A model generated the notes under the pieces. That model saw only the letters and a program-made list of their open reading frames with translations, ran no database searches and was not told where the DNA came from. From NCBI RefSeq assembly GCF_001685395.1, contig NZ_CP014167.1, positions 1,741,501-1,805,500 of the forward strand: a stretch of DNA of 64,000 bases. Direction: 5' to 3'. The position numbers and the translations under genes were made by a program. Source of the stretch: Paenibacillus yonginensis (GTDB lineage: Bacteria; Bacillota; Bacilli; Paenibacillales; Paenibacillaceae). Every line of letters begins with the position of its first letter. Positions within the stretch are counted from its first letter, which is position 1. Below are positions 53,372-61,908 of this stretch, piece by piece.

Positions 53372-53388
53372 CCGGCTTTCCAGCCGGC
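53372..53388 (-). terminator. Rho-independent terminator
   Basis: CCGGCT/AGCCGG with a 4-base loop; on the minus strand it is followed by TTTTG and further T. It ends the gene at 53438-53959. Confidence 0.65.
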
Positions 53389-53437
53389 AGCTCTGCTCCT
53401 TTGCTCGTTCCGTTATAAACAATGTAAGATTCATCCA

Positions 53438-53959
53438 TCAGGACTCAATGGCTGTATCCAAATCAGTTAGATCCAAATCAGCCGCGGCATCAGCCGCATC
53501 TGCGGTCTGAAGAGGGCCGTCCGTGCCGCCGACCAGATCCAGCACGCCAATCGCAAGAGCACCGATCGCAGCGGCTTTGGTTAAATTTCTGGCACCTTGT
53601 TTAAGCCGGTCCGTATCCTGCTCCCGGATGCCCTGCACAACCGCTTTGCCGTTATCATAAAGATAACCGACACCTTCGGTAACGCCGCGAAGTGTCGTCC
53701 CCACAGCAGCTCCCATATCCTGCATGCCGTTCTCCACCTTGTCTTCGTTTCGGGTGGCGATTCCGGCCCCTACCTCCCAGACGCCGCTCGCCGCATGGCC
53801 GAGCACAAGACCGGTCTTGGCCGTGGCCGCCTCAACCCCGTCTCCTATTTCCTTGACGAGCTTAGCTCCAGTTAGCTCTCCAACAACTCTTAGACTGCCG
53901 CCGAGCATTAAACCGGTAAATTCCCCTGCGGTTTGGCCAGCTTTCTTAAGCCATCTCAC
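53438..53959 (-). CDS. Gly/Ala-rich hypothetical protein
   Basis: About 173 residues from a GTG at 53959, chosen because GAGGAGGGG lies seven bases before it. Small-residue helices (GELTGAKLVKEIG, GHAASGVWEVGAGIA, GAAVGTTLRGVTEGVGYL, AAAIGALAIGVLDLVGG) suggest glycine-zipper helices or membrane contact. The C-terminus is acidic. No known family is recognised. Confidence 0.7.
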   Translation of the reverse strand: MRWLKKAGQTAGEFTGLMLGGSLRVVGELTGAKLVKEIGDGVEAATAKTGLVLGHAASGVWEVGAGIATRNEDKVENGMQDMGAAVGTTLRGVTEGVGYLYDNGKAVVQGIREQDTDRLKQGARNLTKAAAIGALAIGVLDLVGGTDGPLQTADAADAAADLDLTDLDTAIES

Positions 53960-54041
53960 GGTTAACCCCTCCTCTTCACGATCATCCGTCCTCACCAGCT
54001 TGTGCTTTCTTGTTCCACAACTGCGACGGGCCGGCCATGCC

Positions 54042-54809
54042 TTATTTAATCCATAGACTCGCTGTCCGGGGTGTGGAAGCCCGATAAGCCGTTTCTCCGC
54101 CCATCAGCCGGATTCTTTCTTTGGCCAGCTTCCTATACGTTATCGTCACTTCAAAAGCTTCGGAAAAAGGACTCGGCAACACCTCCACCCGCTCCTTCTC
54201 TTTCCAGAAGGCAGTCAGCCGCTTCGCCGACCGGGCATTTAGAAATTCGGTATTCGCAAAGCCTTCCCGAAACCAGGGATGCTCTTCTTCCTTATCTACG
54301 CCAGGTTCATTCAGGCTGATATATAAGGAAAGATCATCGCACAGCTGGAGCAGCCGGAAGTGCCGGAGTACGGCGGGGTCCTCCTTCCCGATGGAAAGCT
54401 GGTGCCTAAGCCGTTCCTGTCGCTGCTCTTCACGCCTCACAAACTGCTGCCACAGCCTTTCGTGCGCCTGCTGCGTAAAGGAAACAAAATGCAGGCTGCA
54501 AATCAAACCCGCATAAGGACTCATTTCCTCTACTTCATTTAAACCCTGCTCATAAGCCTCCAGCTTGGGTTCAAGCGGATAATCCACAAACGTATAAGGC
54601 CTGCCCGTCTCTTCATTCCATAGCGGTTTCTTGTCCAAAGCAATCCAGCCGCGGTCATGCTCGTAAACGGCCGTAATCAGATCGTCAGTATAAGGATCAT
54701 CAGGGGGCAGGATGCCCGCCTTCAATTGTTTGGCAAACTCTCCGGCTAACCTGCCATGTTCGTGCTGCTCGATCATCACCAAACCCATATCATGTTCACG
54801 AACGATCAT
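54042..54809 (-). CDS. DUF3891 protein
   Basis: 255 residues beginning MIVREHDMGLVMIEQHEHGRLAGEF, with VYEHDRGWIALD, PYAGLICSLHFVSF and a LQLCDDLSLYISLNEPG segment. These match the DUF3891 family. The His/Asp motifs (QHEH, HDRGW, H near 107, CDD) look like an HD-type metal site, though this is inference. The product is soluble and its function unknown. Confidence 0.82.
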   Translation of the reverse strand: MIVREHDMGLVMIEQHEHGRLAGEFAKQLKAGILPPDDPYTDDLITAVYEHDRGWIALDKKPLWNEETGRPYTFVDYPLEPKLEAYEQGLNEVEEMSPYAGLICSLHFVSFTQQAHERLWQQFVRREEQRQERLRHQLSIGKEDPAVLRHFRLLQLCDDLSLYISLNEPGVDKEEEHPWFREGFANTEFLNARSAKRLTAFWKEKERVEVLPSPFSEAFEVTITYRKLAKERIRLMGGETAYRASTPRTASLWIK

Positions 54810-55141
54810 AAACGGCTGCTCCTTTGTATAAAATAGAAGATATGTAAAATTTCCAGGAATAGGATATCTCCATGTTGTATTTATCGTTTATTTTAACACA
54901 GATCGGCCCGAAAGCCGATTTTTAAATCGCTCAGAAATGAAATTGCGTATAATTTATGTTATACGCAGTTTTTGGACATAAGAAAGAGGAGGTCCAATTG
55001 CGGACGCTCCTAGTTTCTTGCGGTTTTATGGAGGTCACAACGGTTCATCGTTCCCCCGTTATGCCGTTATGCAATTGTACGCAATTCCCGTCATTATTCC
55101 GCAGTGAAGTCATTGGAACTTGCACTCCACTGGCTGGTTCA
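54810..55141. other. Intergenic stretch
   Basis: No gene recognised. A GAGGAGG near 54985 leads only into a frame that runs antisense to the small gene at 55142 and is not believed. It probably holds the promoter of the DUF3891 gene. Confidence 0.35.
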
Positions 55142-55420
55142 TTACTCTCCGTAAACTGTGTCTTCCGCAGCCTGCAGACGTTCTTTCTCTTCACTCAAGG
55201 CTTCATTCACCAAATCAACGCCTTGACCGCCTTCCGCGCTTTCAGCAGCTTCCGTTACAGCTTCTTCCGTATGGGCCAGACGATTCTCCGCCTGCTCCAG
55301 CATCTGCTCGGTAGGATGGCTCAAAGCCTGCGAAACAGCATTATGCAGTTTGTTAACAGCGATTTGGGCCCGGGCTATCGAGTTGTTTTCATGCAAACTG
55401 GAATCATAATCTTTCGTCAA
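55142..55420 (-). CDS. Small acidic alpha-helical protein, unknown
   Basis: About 92 residues from a TTG at 55420 behind AAAGGAGC. The sequence is nearly all helix with heptad-like Ala/Leu/Glu pattern (IARAQIAVNKLHNAVSQAL, EQMLEQAENRLAHTEEAVTEAAES). It was not assigned to a family. The frame upstream to 55504 is not needed. Confidence 0.65.
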   Translation of the reverse strand: MTKDYDSSLHENNSIARAQIAVNKLHNAVSQALSHPTEQMLEQAENRLAHTEEAVTEAAESAEGGQGVDLVNEALSEEKERLQAAEDTVYGE

Positions 55421-55513
55421 TGAGTAAACGCTCCTTTCAATTGGAACCTTTATTGGAACCATAGTCTGTAAGTAGGTTGCATGAGAAGGGCGTTTCTTAT
55501 TCATTTAGAGGGA

Positions 55514-56749
55514 TTAAATCAGGACCAGCAGCTCTCCCCCTGCCGCTCCGGCCAGCACGACCAGCCACGGAGGCAGCTTCCAGAATACCAGAAGCAGAAA
55601 CAATACGGCGGCAAACACTAAATCATTTGCTTCTAGAATGGCCGACGTAAATACCGGATGATACAATGCAGCCAGCAATATCCCCACCACCGCAGCGTTA
55701 ACGCCGATTATAGCGCCCTGCATCTTCCGATTGCTGCGCAAGCCGCTCCAGAACGGCAGCACCCCGGCAACCAACAGAAAGGCCGGAAGGAAAATCGCCA
55801 ACGTGGCCCAGACTGCCCCGGCGGTTCCAAGCATCGAAGCACCTAAATAAGCGGCAAAAGTAAATAATGGACCCGGTACCGCCTGAGCGGCACCATATCC
55901 GGCCAGGAATTCGCCGGCGCTGAGCCAGTCGTTTGGAACTACCTCTCTTTCCAGCAGCGGCAGAACCACATGTCCACCGCCAAACACTAACGATCCTGAC
56001 CTGTAGAAGCTGTCGAACATAGCCAGCCAAAGATTGCCCGACGATTCCCTCAGCAGCGGAAGGCCCACCAAGAGAACCAGAAATATAACCAAACTTATGA
56101 AGGCCGCTCTGCGGCTGAGCGGGACTGAAAGCTCGGTTGGAGCTGCCGTCGCCTCCTTCCGGAACCACAGAACACCGATCCCCGCAGCGGCGATCATAAG
56201 CAGCACCTGGCTGACGGCTGTCTGCCAAACCAGGGTCACGGCGAGCGCAAGCACGGCTATAGTCGCTTTATTGCGGTCATTGGCCAGCTTCTGACCCATG
56301 CTCAGCACGGCCTGAAGAACGATGACGACAGCCACAATCTTTAGTCCATGAATCCATCCCGCATCACTTAGCCCAATCCCTTTAAGCAGATAAGCAAACA
56401 GGACAAGCATGACCACCGAAGGCAGCGTGAAGCCCAGCCAAGCGACCAGACCACCAAGCAGCCCCGCGCGGAGAATGCCGATGCCAATCCCGGCCTGGCT
56501 GCTCGCTGGACCCGGCAGCAGCTGGCATAAAGCGATCAGATCGGCATAATTCCGTTCGTCGAGCCATTTCCGCTGCCGGACATATTCGTGATGGAAATAT
56601 CCCAAATGGGCAATCGGACCGCCAAAGGAGGTCAACCCCAGCTTGAATGAAACCCTCCAAATTTCGTTTAAGGCAGCCAGCTTCCCGCTTGGCCTGTCCT
56701 CCCCCTGATCCCGTTCATGCTCTTCTACCATTCTCTGCTTGGATATCAC
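55514..56749 (-). CDS. chrA: Chromate transporter (ChrA family)
   Basis: 411 residues with two repeated CHR domains: the first with LGLTSFGGPIAHLGYFHHEYV and ALCQLLPGPASSQAGIG, the second with GSLVFGGGHVVLPLLEREVV and GAAQAVPGPLFTFAAYLG. About ten to twelve membrane helices. It exports chromate or a related anion. Its start is at the stop of the upstream SgrR-type gene (one-base overlap), so the two are co-transcribed, which is an unusual pairing. Confidence 0.92.
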   Translation of the reverse strand: MISKQRMVEEHERDQGEDRPSGKLAALNEIWRVSFKLGLTSFGGPIAHLGYFHHEYVRQRKWLDERNYADLIALCQLLPGPASSQAGIGIGILRAGLLGGLVAWLGFTLPSVVMLVLFAYLLKGIGLSDAGWIHGLKIVAVVIVLQAVLSMGQKLANDRNKATIAVLALAVTLVWQTAVSQVLLMIAAAGIGVLWFRKEATAAPTELSVPLSRRAAFISLVIFLVLLVGLPLLRESSGNLWLAMFDSFYRSGSLVFGGGHVVLPLLEREVVPNDWLSAGEFLAGYGAAQAVPGPLFTFAAYLGASMLGTAGAVWATLAIFLPAFLLVAGVLPFWSGLRSNRKMQGAIIGVNAAVVGILLAALYHPVFTSAILEANDLVFAAVLFLLLVFWKLPPWLVVLAGAAGGELLVLI

Positions 56750-58626
56750 TAACGTTTGCCTCCCGGAGATTTAATCCATAATTTCGAGAAATCCAGAAAT
56801 CCGAAGCTGGTGGTCTGGAGCCCCTGCAAATCCTGATCATAAAAAGCCTTTTTGTTCATATGACAGCCGTAAAGCAGCCAGTTTTGATCTTTTAGGAGCT
56901 GTTCGGCCTGATCCAGCATGAAATGCCGTTCTTCTTGACTATGCTCCATATAACCCTCCAGCACTCCTTTAATCCTGGTTGACTGCTCTGTGTCCAAGAA
57001 GAATTGGATTGACCCATAGCTGCTCAGGAACAGGTTGATCAGCCCCCATTCCCAATCCTCCTCGAGCGCCTCCTCTGCCAGAACCAGATCGGCGGCATCC
57101 CGCATCGACTCGAAATCGACTTCCTTATACGGAGCAAGAGAAATCCGGATGCCCAGGCTTTCGCAGCGCCGGCGAATCCATTCCGCCTCCTCTTCTTCCT
57201 CTTTCATAATACTTTTGAAAGCCAATACCAGCTCTTGCCCATCATAACCGCTGGTTTCAAGCCGTTGCTTCACTTCCTCCACGGAAACCGGGCGAGCACC
57301 ATGCTCCCCGGTTTTGCTCTTCCAGGGCAGGAAGCTTGAAGCGGGAGCAAGGCGATTGCCGCCTAGCTCCTCCCATAATACCTCAGGATTATAAACCCAG
57401 CGTAAAACCTCACGGAAGCCGTCGAGATGCTGAGGACCTTTTTTCCGGAAGTTGAACAGCACATATTTACATCCAGCCGCGCGGTACTCCGGACAGATGC
57501 CCGTTGGCAGCGGCCGCGACAAGAGCTCTTCAGGATTGCCCGCCGAGCTTACCTGATAATGGCGTTCACTGGAGGCCATCTCCGGGAAAAACCAGATCCT
57601 CACTTCATCCAGCAGCGGACGATAACCGTAATAACCGTCAAAGGCAGTAAGCCGCAGGTTATCCGGCGTCAGGCTGCCGATGGAGAACGGTCCCGTTCCA
57701 ACCAGGCGTTCCCGAGGGTCTGTGCCTTCCGGCAAAATGCTGAGCGGAAAGCTGCCGACGATATGCAGCATAAACCGGTTAGGGCGGCGAAAGATAAAAC
57801 TTAAAGCATAATCCCCGTTAACCTCCAGCCGATCCAGATCTTGGAACGGCCATAACCCGGGACTTTCCAAAGCTTCAAGCCGCTCCACGGTAAATTGGAC
57901 ATCTCTGGCGGTCAACGTCTTCCCATGATGGAACCTCACGCCTTTCCGCAAATAAAACGTCCACCGCGTGAAATCCTCATTCGTTTCCCATAAATGAGCT
58001 AATTCAGGCTGAAAGCTTGTCTCCTTGAAAGGATCCTCCTCATTTCGCTCATAACGGACAAGCGTGCTGCAGACTTGGCCCAGTATATAGGCCTCAAAAG
58101 CCGTATAAACAAACGCCGGGTCAAAACTGCCCGGAGCCCGGTAACGGATCATCTGCATCATATCCGTTCCGCCGGCGGCACTGGTGTGACTGCTGATGCC
58201 CATTTCCGCATTGAGCGCTCCCCACAGCTCCTCTTTCTGCCTGTCGCAGATTTCGGGTCTTCCCAGAAGGTCGATCGCTTCTTTGATATGTCCTTTGCCC
58301 AGTTCTCTTCGGAAAGCTTCGGCAATCACGTTATGACGGCTGCGGATGAATTGAATTTTTGATTTATGCCCTCTTCCCCGGCCAGCCTCCCAGCGGATAT
58401 AGCCGAGCTCCTCTAAACGACGCAGAATGATTTTTACATTCCTAGGGGTACAGTTTAAGAACTCCGAGAGCTGCTCTATCGTTACAGGAAGCGGCCCGGC
58501 ATACGCCGAAGACTCGGGTTTGGTGTTAAGCTCTACCCTGAACAGGTCTGTCATTTCCGGCTTGTATTCCAGCTCTTTGCCCAGGTGACCGGCGATTTTG
58601 ATAAAATGCTCTTCATACGGCTCCAT
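56749..58626 (-). CDS. SgrR-type transcriptional regulator with solute-binding domain
   Basis: About 625 residues: an N-terminal winged helix (VTIEQLSEFLNCTPRNVKIILRRLEELGYIRWEAGRGRG, ~50-95) and a solute-binding-protein family 5 domain (from ~160, with YEAYILGQVCSTLVRY-like and RKGVRFHHGKTLTARDVQFTVERLE segments). In E. coli SgrR senses sugar-phosphate stress and activates the small RNA SgrS and setA. Here it is divergent from an MFS exporter, which echoes sgrR-setA, and co-directional with chrA. GAAGGAG supports the ATG at 58626. Confidence 0.9.
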   Translation of the reverse strand: MEPYEEHFIKIAGHLGKELEYKPEMTDLFRVELNTKPESSAYAGPLPVTIEQLSEFLNCTPRNVKIILRRLEELGYIRWEAGRGRGHKSKIQFIRSRHNVIAEAFRRELGKGHIKEAIDLLGRPEICDRQKEELWGALNAEMGISSHTSAAGGTDMMQMIRYRAPGSFDPAFVYTAFEAYILGQVCSTLVRYERNEEDPFKETSFQPELAHLWETNEDFTRWTFYLRKGVRFHHGKTLTARDVQFTVERLEALESPGLWPFQDLDRLEVNGDYALSFIFRRPNRFMLHIVGSFPLSILPEGTDPRERLVGTGPFSIGSLTPDNLRLTAFDGYYGYRPLLDEVRIWFFPEMASSERHYQVSSAGNPEELLSRPLPTGICPEYRAAGCKYVLFNFRKKGPQHLDGFREVLRWVYNPEVLWEELGGNRLAPASSFLPWKSKTGEHGARPVSVEEVKQRLETSGYDGQELVLAFKSIMKEEEEEAEWIRRRCESLGIRISLAPYKEVDFESMRDAADLVLAEEALEEDWEWGLINLFLSSYGSIQFFLDTEQSTRIKGVLEGYMEHSQEERHFMLDQAEQLLKDQNWLLYGCHMNKKAFYDQDLQGLQTTSFGFLDFSKLWIKSPGGKR

Positions 58627-58761
58627 TCGATCAAACTCCTTCTGCATCCAGATCAATCATGACACCCTTAAAAGGTGAAAAACATTATTTACCCTTTGCA
58701 CTTTTACTTCCCCTTTTATTAGATACAATTATATAAGATAAACATGAGAAGGAGAAGCACC

Positions 58762-59988
58762 ATGAATACTTTTCGGCAAATCCATCCCTTGGCCTGGACG
58801 ATCGTGATTGGCACGATGTTCGGCCGGCTCGTAACGTCCATGAGCATCCCTTTTTTATCCATTTATTTAACGCAGGTGCTTGGCGCCTCTTCGACAGAAA
58901 CCGGCCTGACCGTAGCAGTCAGCTCGCTGGCCGGCGTGCTGGTCAGCTTCTACGGCGGATATGTCTCCGACCGGATCGGACGCAAGAAAGTGATGCTGAT
59001 CACCGTGTTCGGCTGGGCCTGTGTCTTTTTCGGCTTTGCGGCCGCGCGGGACATCTGGGTTTTCTTCATCGTCAATACGCTGAATGGGCTGTGCAAGTCG
59101 GTGTTTGAACCGGCTTCAAGGGCGCTGCTGTCAGACGTCACCCCCAAGGAACGCAAGCTGCTTGTATTCAATATGCGTTATTTTGCCGTGAACCTTGGCG
59201 TTGTGTTTGGTCCGCTGATTGGGCTCGCCCTTGGTTCGTCCCGCTCCACCTACCCATTTGTCATTGCCGGACTGATTTATGTCGTGTATGGTCTCATTAT
59301 CGGGCTCCAGTTCCGCATCCATCCGTTGCATGGTTCGGCGCCGGAGCGAAGCGGCTCCCCGCATATGCTTGAGGCACTGAAAACAACCAGTCAGGACAAA
59401 GTGTTTCTGCCGATCCTGCTCGGCACCATTTTCTGCGTGCTCGGTTACGGGCATTTCAGTTCTACACTGGCTCAATACGTAGCCATGAGTCCTCTGTTCG
59501 AGAACGGCAGCCGGCTGTTCTCCTACATGCTGTCGCTCAACGCGGTTACTGTGCTTGTACTCCAGTATCCCATTGTGAAGACGGCCAGCCGGTTTCCGCC
59601 GGTAGTTCCGCTGCTGGCCGGGAACCTCTGCGTCGCAGGCAGCATGCTGATCTTCGGCTTGGCCGGCCATATGCTGATGCTGCTGCTCGGCGTGATTGTC
59701 TTCACCATCGGCGAAGTGCTGATGTTTACGATGATGGACGTGTTGATCGACCGGATCGCGAAGCCGAAATGGCGCGGCACTTATTTCGGAACGATCGGCT
59801 TCAACAACATCGGCAGCGTGCTGGCGCCTATCCTCGGCGGCCTGCTGCTGGACGGAGCCGGCGCCGCCCACGGCCTGCTGGTCTTCGCGCCGCTTGCACT
59901 GACGACTGCGTTTGGTCTGCCGCTGCTGCTGACCGCACACCGCCGGCTTACGCGGCGTGAACAACACGAACAGACACCTGCTGCTTGA
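58762..59988 (+). CDS. MFS exporter
   Basis: About 408 residues with twelve membrane helices and motif A GGYVSDRIGRKKVML (~70-84), as in DHA1-type drug or sugar exporters. The ATG at 58762 follows AGAAGGAG; the upstream ATG at 58744 overlaps that site. It is divergent from the SgrR-type regulator, which may control it, by analogy with setA sugar efflux. The substrate is inferred, not shown. Confidence 0.87.
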   Translation: MNTFRQIHPLAWTIVIGTMFGRLVTSMSIPFLSIYLTQVLGASSTETGLTVAVSSLAGVLVSFYGGYVSDRIGRKKVMLITVFGWACVFFGFAAARDIWVFFIVNTLNGLCKSVFEPASRALLSDVTPKERKLLVFNMRYFAVNLGVVFGPLIGLALGSSRSTYPFVIAGLIYVVYGLIIGLQFRIHPLHGSAPERSGSPHMLEALKTTSQDKVFLPILLGTIFCVLGYGHFSSTLAQYVAMSPLFENGSRLFSYMLSLNAVTVLVLQYPIVKTASRFPPVVPLLAGNLCVAGSMLIFGLAGHMLMLLLGVIVFTIGEVLMFTMMDVLIDRIAKPKWRGTYFGTIGFNNIGSVLAPILGGLLLDGAGAAHGLLVFAPLALTTAFGLPLLLTAHRRLTRREQHEQTPAA

Positions 59989-60012
59989 GCGGGTGTCTGT
60001 TTTCTTTTTCCC
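59969..60012 (+). terminator. Rho-independent terminator of the MFS exporter gene
   Basis: AACAGACACC and GGTGTCTGTT form a 10-bp stem followed by TTCTTTTTC. It overlaps the end of the coding sequence and also faces the converging ABC operon. Confidence 0.85.
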
Positions 60013-60029
60013 CATAAGCAAGGGTCCGC

Positions 60030-60863
60030 TTAACCTTTTGTTCCTCCCTGCAGCCCAAACCCTTTGGACATGAACTGTTGGGACAGGATATAAAGCAGCA
60101 CCGAAGGCAGCGCATACAGGACTGAGAAAGCCGCCAGCTGGCCATAATCGGCCATACCGTATTGCCCGAAGAACTGGTACAGCTTCAGCGAAGCTGGGAA
60201 CTTCTCCGGTGAATTCAGCAGGATGTAAGGAACAAAGAAGTTGCCCCAGCTGCCGGAGAACGTAAAAATCGCCACCGTACATATCCCCGGTACCATCAGC
60301 GGCGCCACCACTTTGCGGATGCCCGTAAAGACGGACGCTCCGTCCACCCAGGCCGCCTCCTCCAGATCATTTGGCACGGAATCCATAAAGTTCTTGATCA
60401 TCCAGATGCCGTAAGGCATTGAAGAAGCTACGAAGAACAGCACAACGCCAAACACGTTGTTATACAGCTTCAGCCCGAGAAACAGCTGGTAGACGGGGAC
60501 CATTACGGCCGTAATCGGCAGCGAGGTCATGAACAGAATGGTCAGCATAAACGGTTTCTTATATTTAAGCTGATACCGGGACAAAGGATACGCCGCCAGC
60601 AGCGACAGAATAACGACGATCAAGGCTTGGCCCAGCGACATCAACAATCCGATCGCGAATGCGCGCTGATTCTCCTGGCTGGTGATCACTTCCGAATAAT
60701 TTGCCCCGGTGAACCGGGCCGGCATTTTCAGCGACTGCATCGCATTCGGATCGATCGAAGCCACCAGCACCCATAGCAGCGGCAGCAGAAAACAAAGACC
60801 GATAACAGCCAAAATGGCATACGGCAGAATCCGGTAAACCCACTTGCGTTGTTGTCCGTTCAT
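60030..60863 (-). CDS. ABC sugar transporter permease (MalG type)
   Basis: 277 residues with six membrane helices and the EAA loop EEAAWVDGASVFTGIRKVVAPLMVPG near residue 180, which contacts the ATPase. It is the second permease of a carbohydrate ABC importer, 20 bases after its partner. AAAGGAGAACGCC precedes the ATG. No ATPase gene is present; such importers often share MsmX-like ATPases elsewhere. Confidence 0.92.
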   Translation of the reverse strand: MNGQQRKWVYRILPYAILAVIGLCFLLPLLWVLVASIDPNAMQSLKMPARFTGANYSEVITSQENQRAFAIGLLMSLGQALIVVILSLLAAYPLSRYQLKYKKPFMLTILFMTSLPITAVMVPVYQLFLGLKLYNNVFGVVLFFVASSMPYGIWMIKNFMDSVPNDLEEAAWVDGASVFTGIRKVVAPLMVPGICTVAIFTFSGSWGNFFVPYILLNSPEKFPASLKLYQFFGQYGMADYGQLAAFSVLYALPSVLLYILSQQFMSKGFGLQGGTKG

Positions 60864-60882
60864 TGGCGTTCTCCTTTCCCGG

Positions 60883-61776
60883 TTATTCTTTCATGGAGCG
60901 GATATAGAACAAGCTGAGTACGATGCCGAGCAGCAGCAGAAGCAGGGAAATAGCTGTTCCATAGCCCAGCTGGTAGTTGACGAACGCCTGGTTGTACATA
61001 AAAATCGGCAGCGTAGTTGTTGCTGTACCCGGACCGCCGCCAGTCATGGCGTAGATCAGCCCGAACACGCCCAGCGTCTGGAGCGTGACCAGCATCATGT
61101 TGGTTGTGATGGTTTGTTTGATGTACGGAATGGTGATACGAAGCAAAATTTGCATCCTTGAAGCTCCGTCCACGACGGCTGCTTCCTCAATTTCGTTCGG
61201 CACATCATCAAGCGCGGCCTGAAACACCAGCATGGAAAAAGCCGTTCCGTGCCATATGTTGGCCAGAATGACCGTCAACATCGGCACGGTATACAGCCAG
61301 GCTACATCAGGAATGCCCAGGAAACCTATAATCGCATTTAAAGTCCCTTCATCCCCGAAAAAGCTGTACAAGCACAGCGCGCAGACAATCTCCGGCGTCA
61401 CCCAGCCCGCCAGTACGATTGTACCGATCACTCGGCGGAACAGCCGGTTCTTATGTTTCATCAGCAGCGCTATAACAAAGCCGAGCACCTGCTGCCCGAT
61501 CACGGCAGAGCCGATCAGGAACACGAGCGTATTCCAGATGCTGACCCGCACAGACGGGTCCTGGAACATTCGAACGTAGTTGTCCAACCCTATGAATTTA
61601 AGCTCCTTCGCGGCTTCGCCGGTCAGCGCCAAATTGGTAAATGAATAATAAAAGGTTAAGAGGATCGGATAAATAAAAAAGACCAGCATCACCGCAATGG
61701 ACGGCAGCAGGAAATAAATCCAGGCATATGACCGTTTTTTCTTGTGGGCCAAAGGTAAAGCGGCTGAACTGTTCAT
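60883..61776 (-). CDS. ABC sugar transporter permease (MalF type)
   Basis: About 297 residues with six membrane helices (the first is YFLLPSIAVMLVFFIYPILL) and the EAA loop EEAAVVDGASRMQILLRITIPYIK. The ATG at 61776 is preferred over 61857 because AGAGGTG lies close by and the protein begins there in the family. It pairs with the MalG-type permease and the solute-binding protein upstream on the same strand. Confidence 0.92.
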   Translation of the reverse strand: MNSSAALPLAHKKKRSYAWIYFLLPSIAVMLVFFIYPILLTFYYSFTNLALTGEAAKELKFIGLDNYVRMFQDPSVRVSIWNTLVFLIGSAVIGQQVLGFVIALLMKHKNRLFRRVIGTIVLAGWVTPEIVCALCLYSFFGDEGTLNAIIGFLGIPDVAWLYTVPMLTVILANIWHGTAFSMLVFQAALDDVPNEIEEAAVVDGASRMQILLRITIPYIKQTITTNMMLVTLQTLGVFGLIYAMTGGGPGTATTTLPIFMYNQAFVNYQLGYGTAISLLLLLLGIVLSLFYIRSMKE

Positions 61777-61908
61777 GTATTTTGTCACCTCTCTTGTTTC
61801 GTATGTTTCGTCAAGCACAAGCTGGGTTCCGGAGCTTTCCCCCGCCCGATCGTTCAACCTGGCAAGGGAAAACTTCCGGTCCAGCTATCACTGAACACTC
61901 AGTTTCGC

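Noticed and set aside
54956-55423. 155-codon + strand frame behind a GAGGAGG
   Set aside because: Its second half is antisense to the helical small protein; the translation has no family-like pattern.
59131-60282. 383-codon open frame on the minus strand
   Set aside because: Mostly antisense to the MFS exporter gene and rich in Gln, Arg and His; no family signal.
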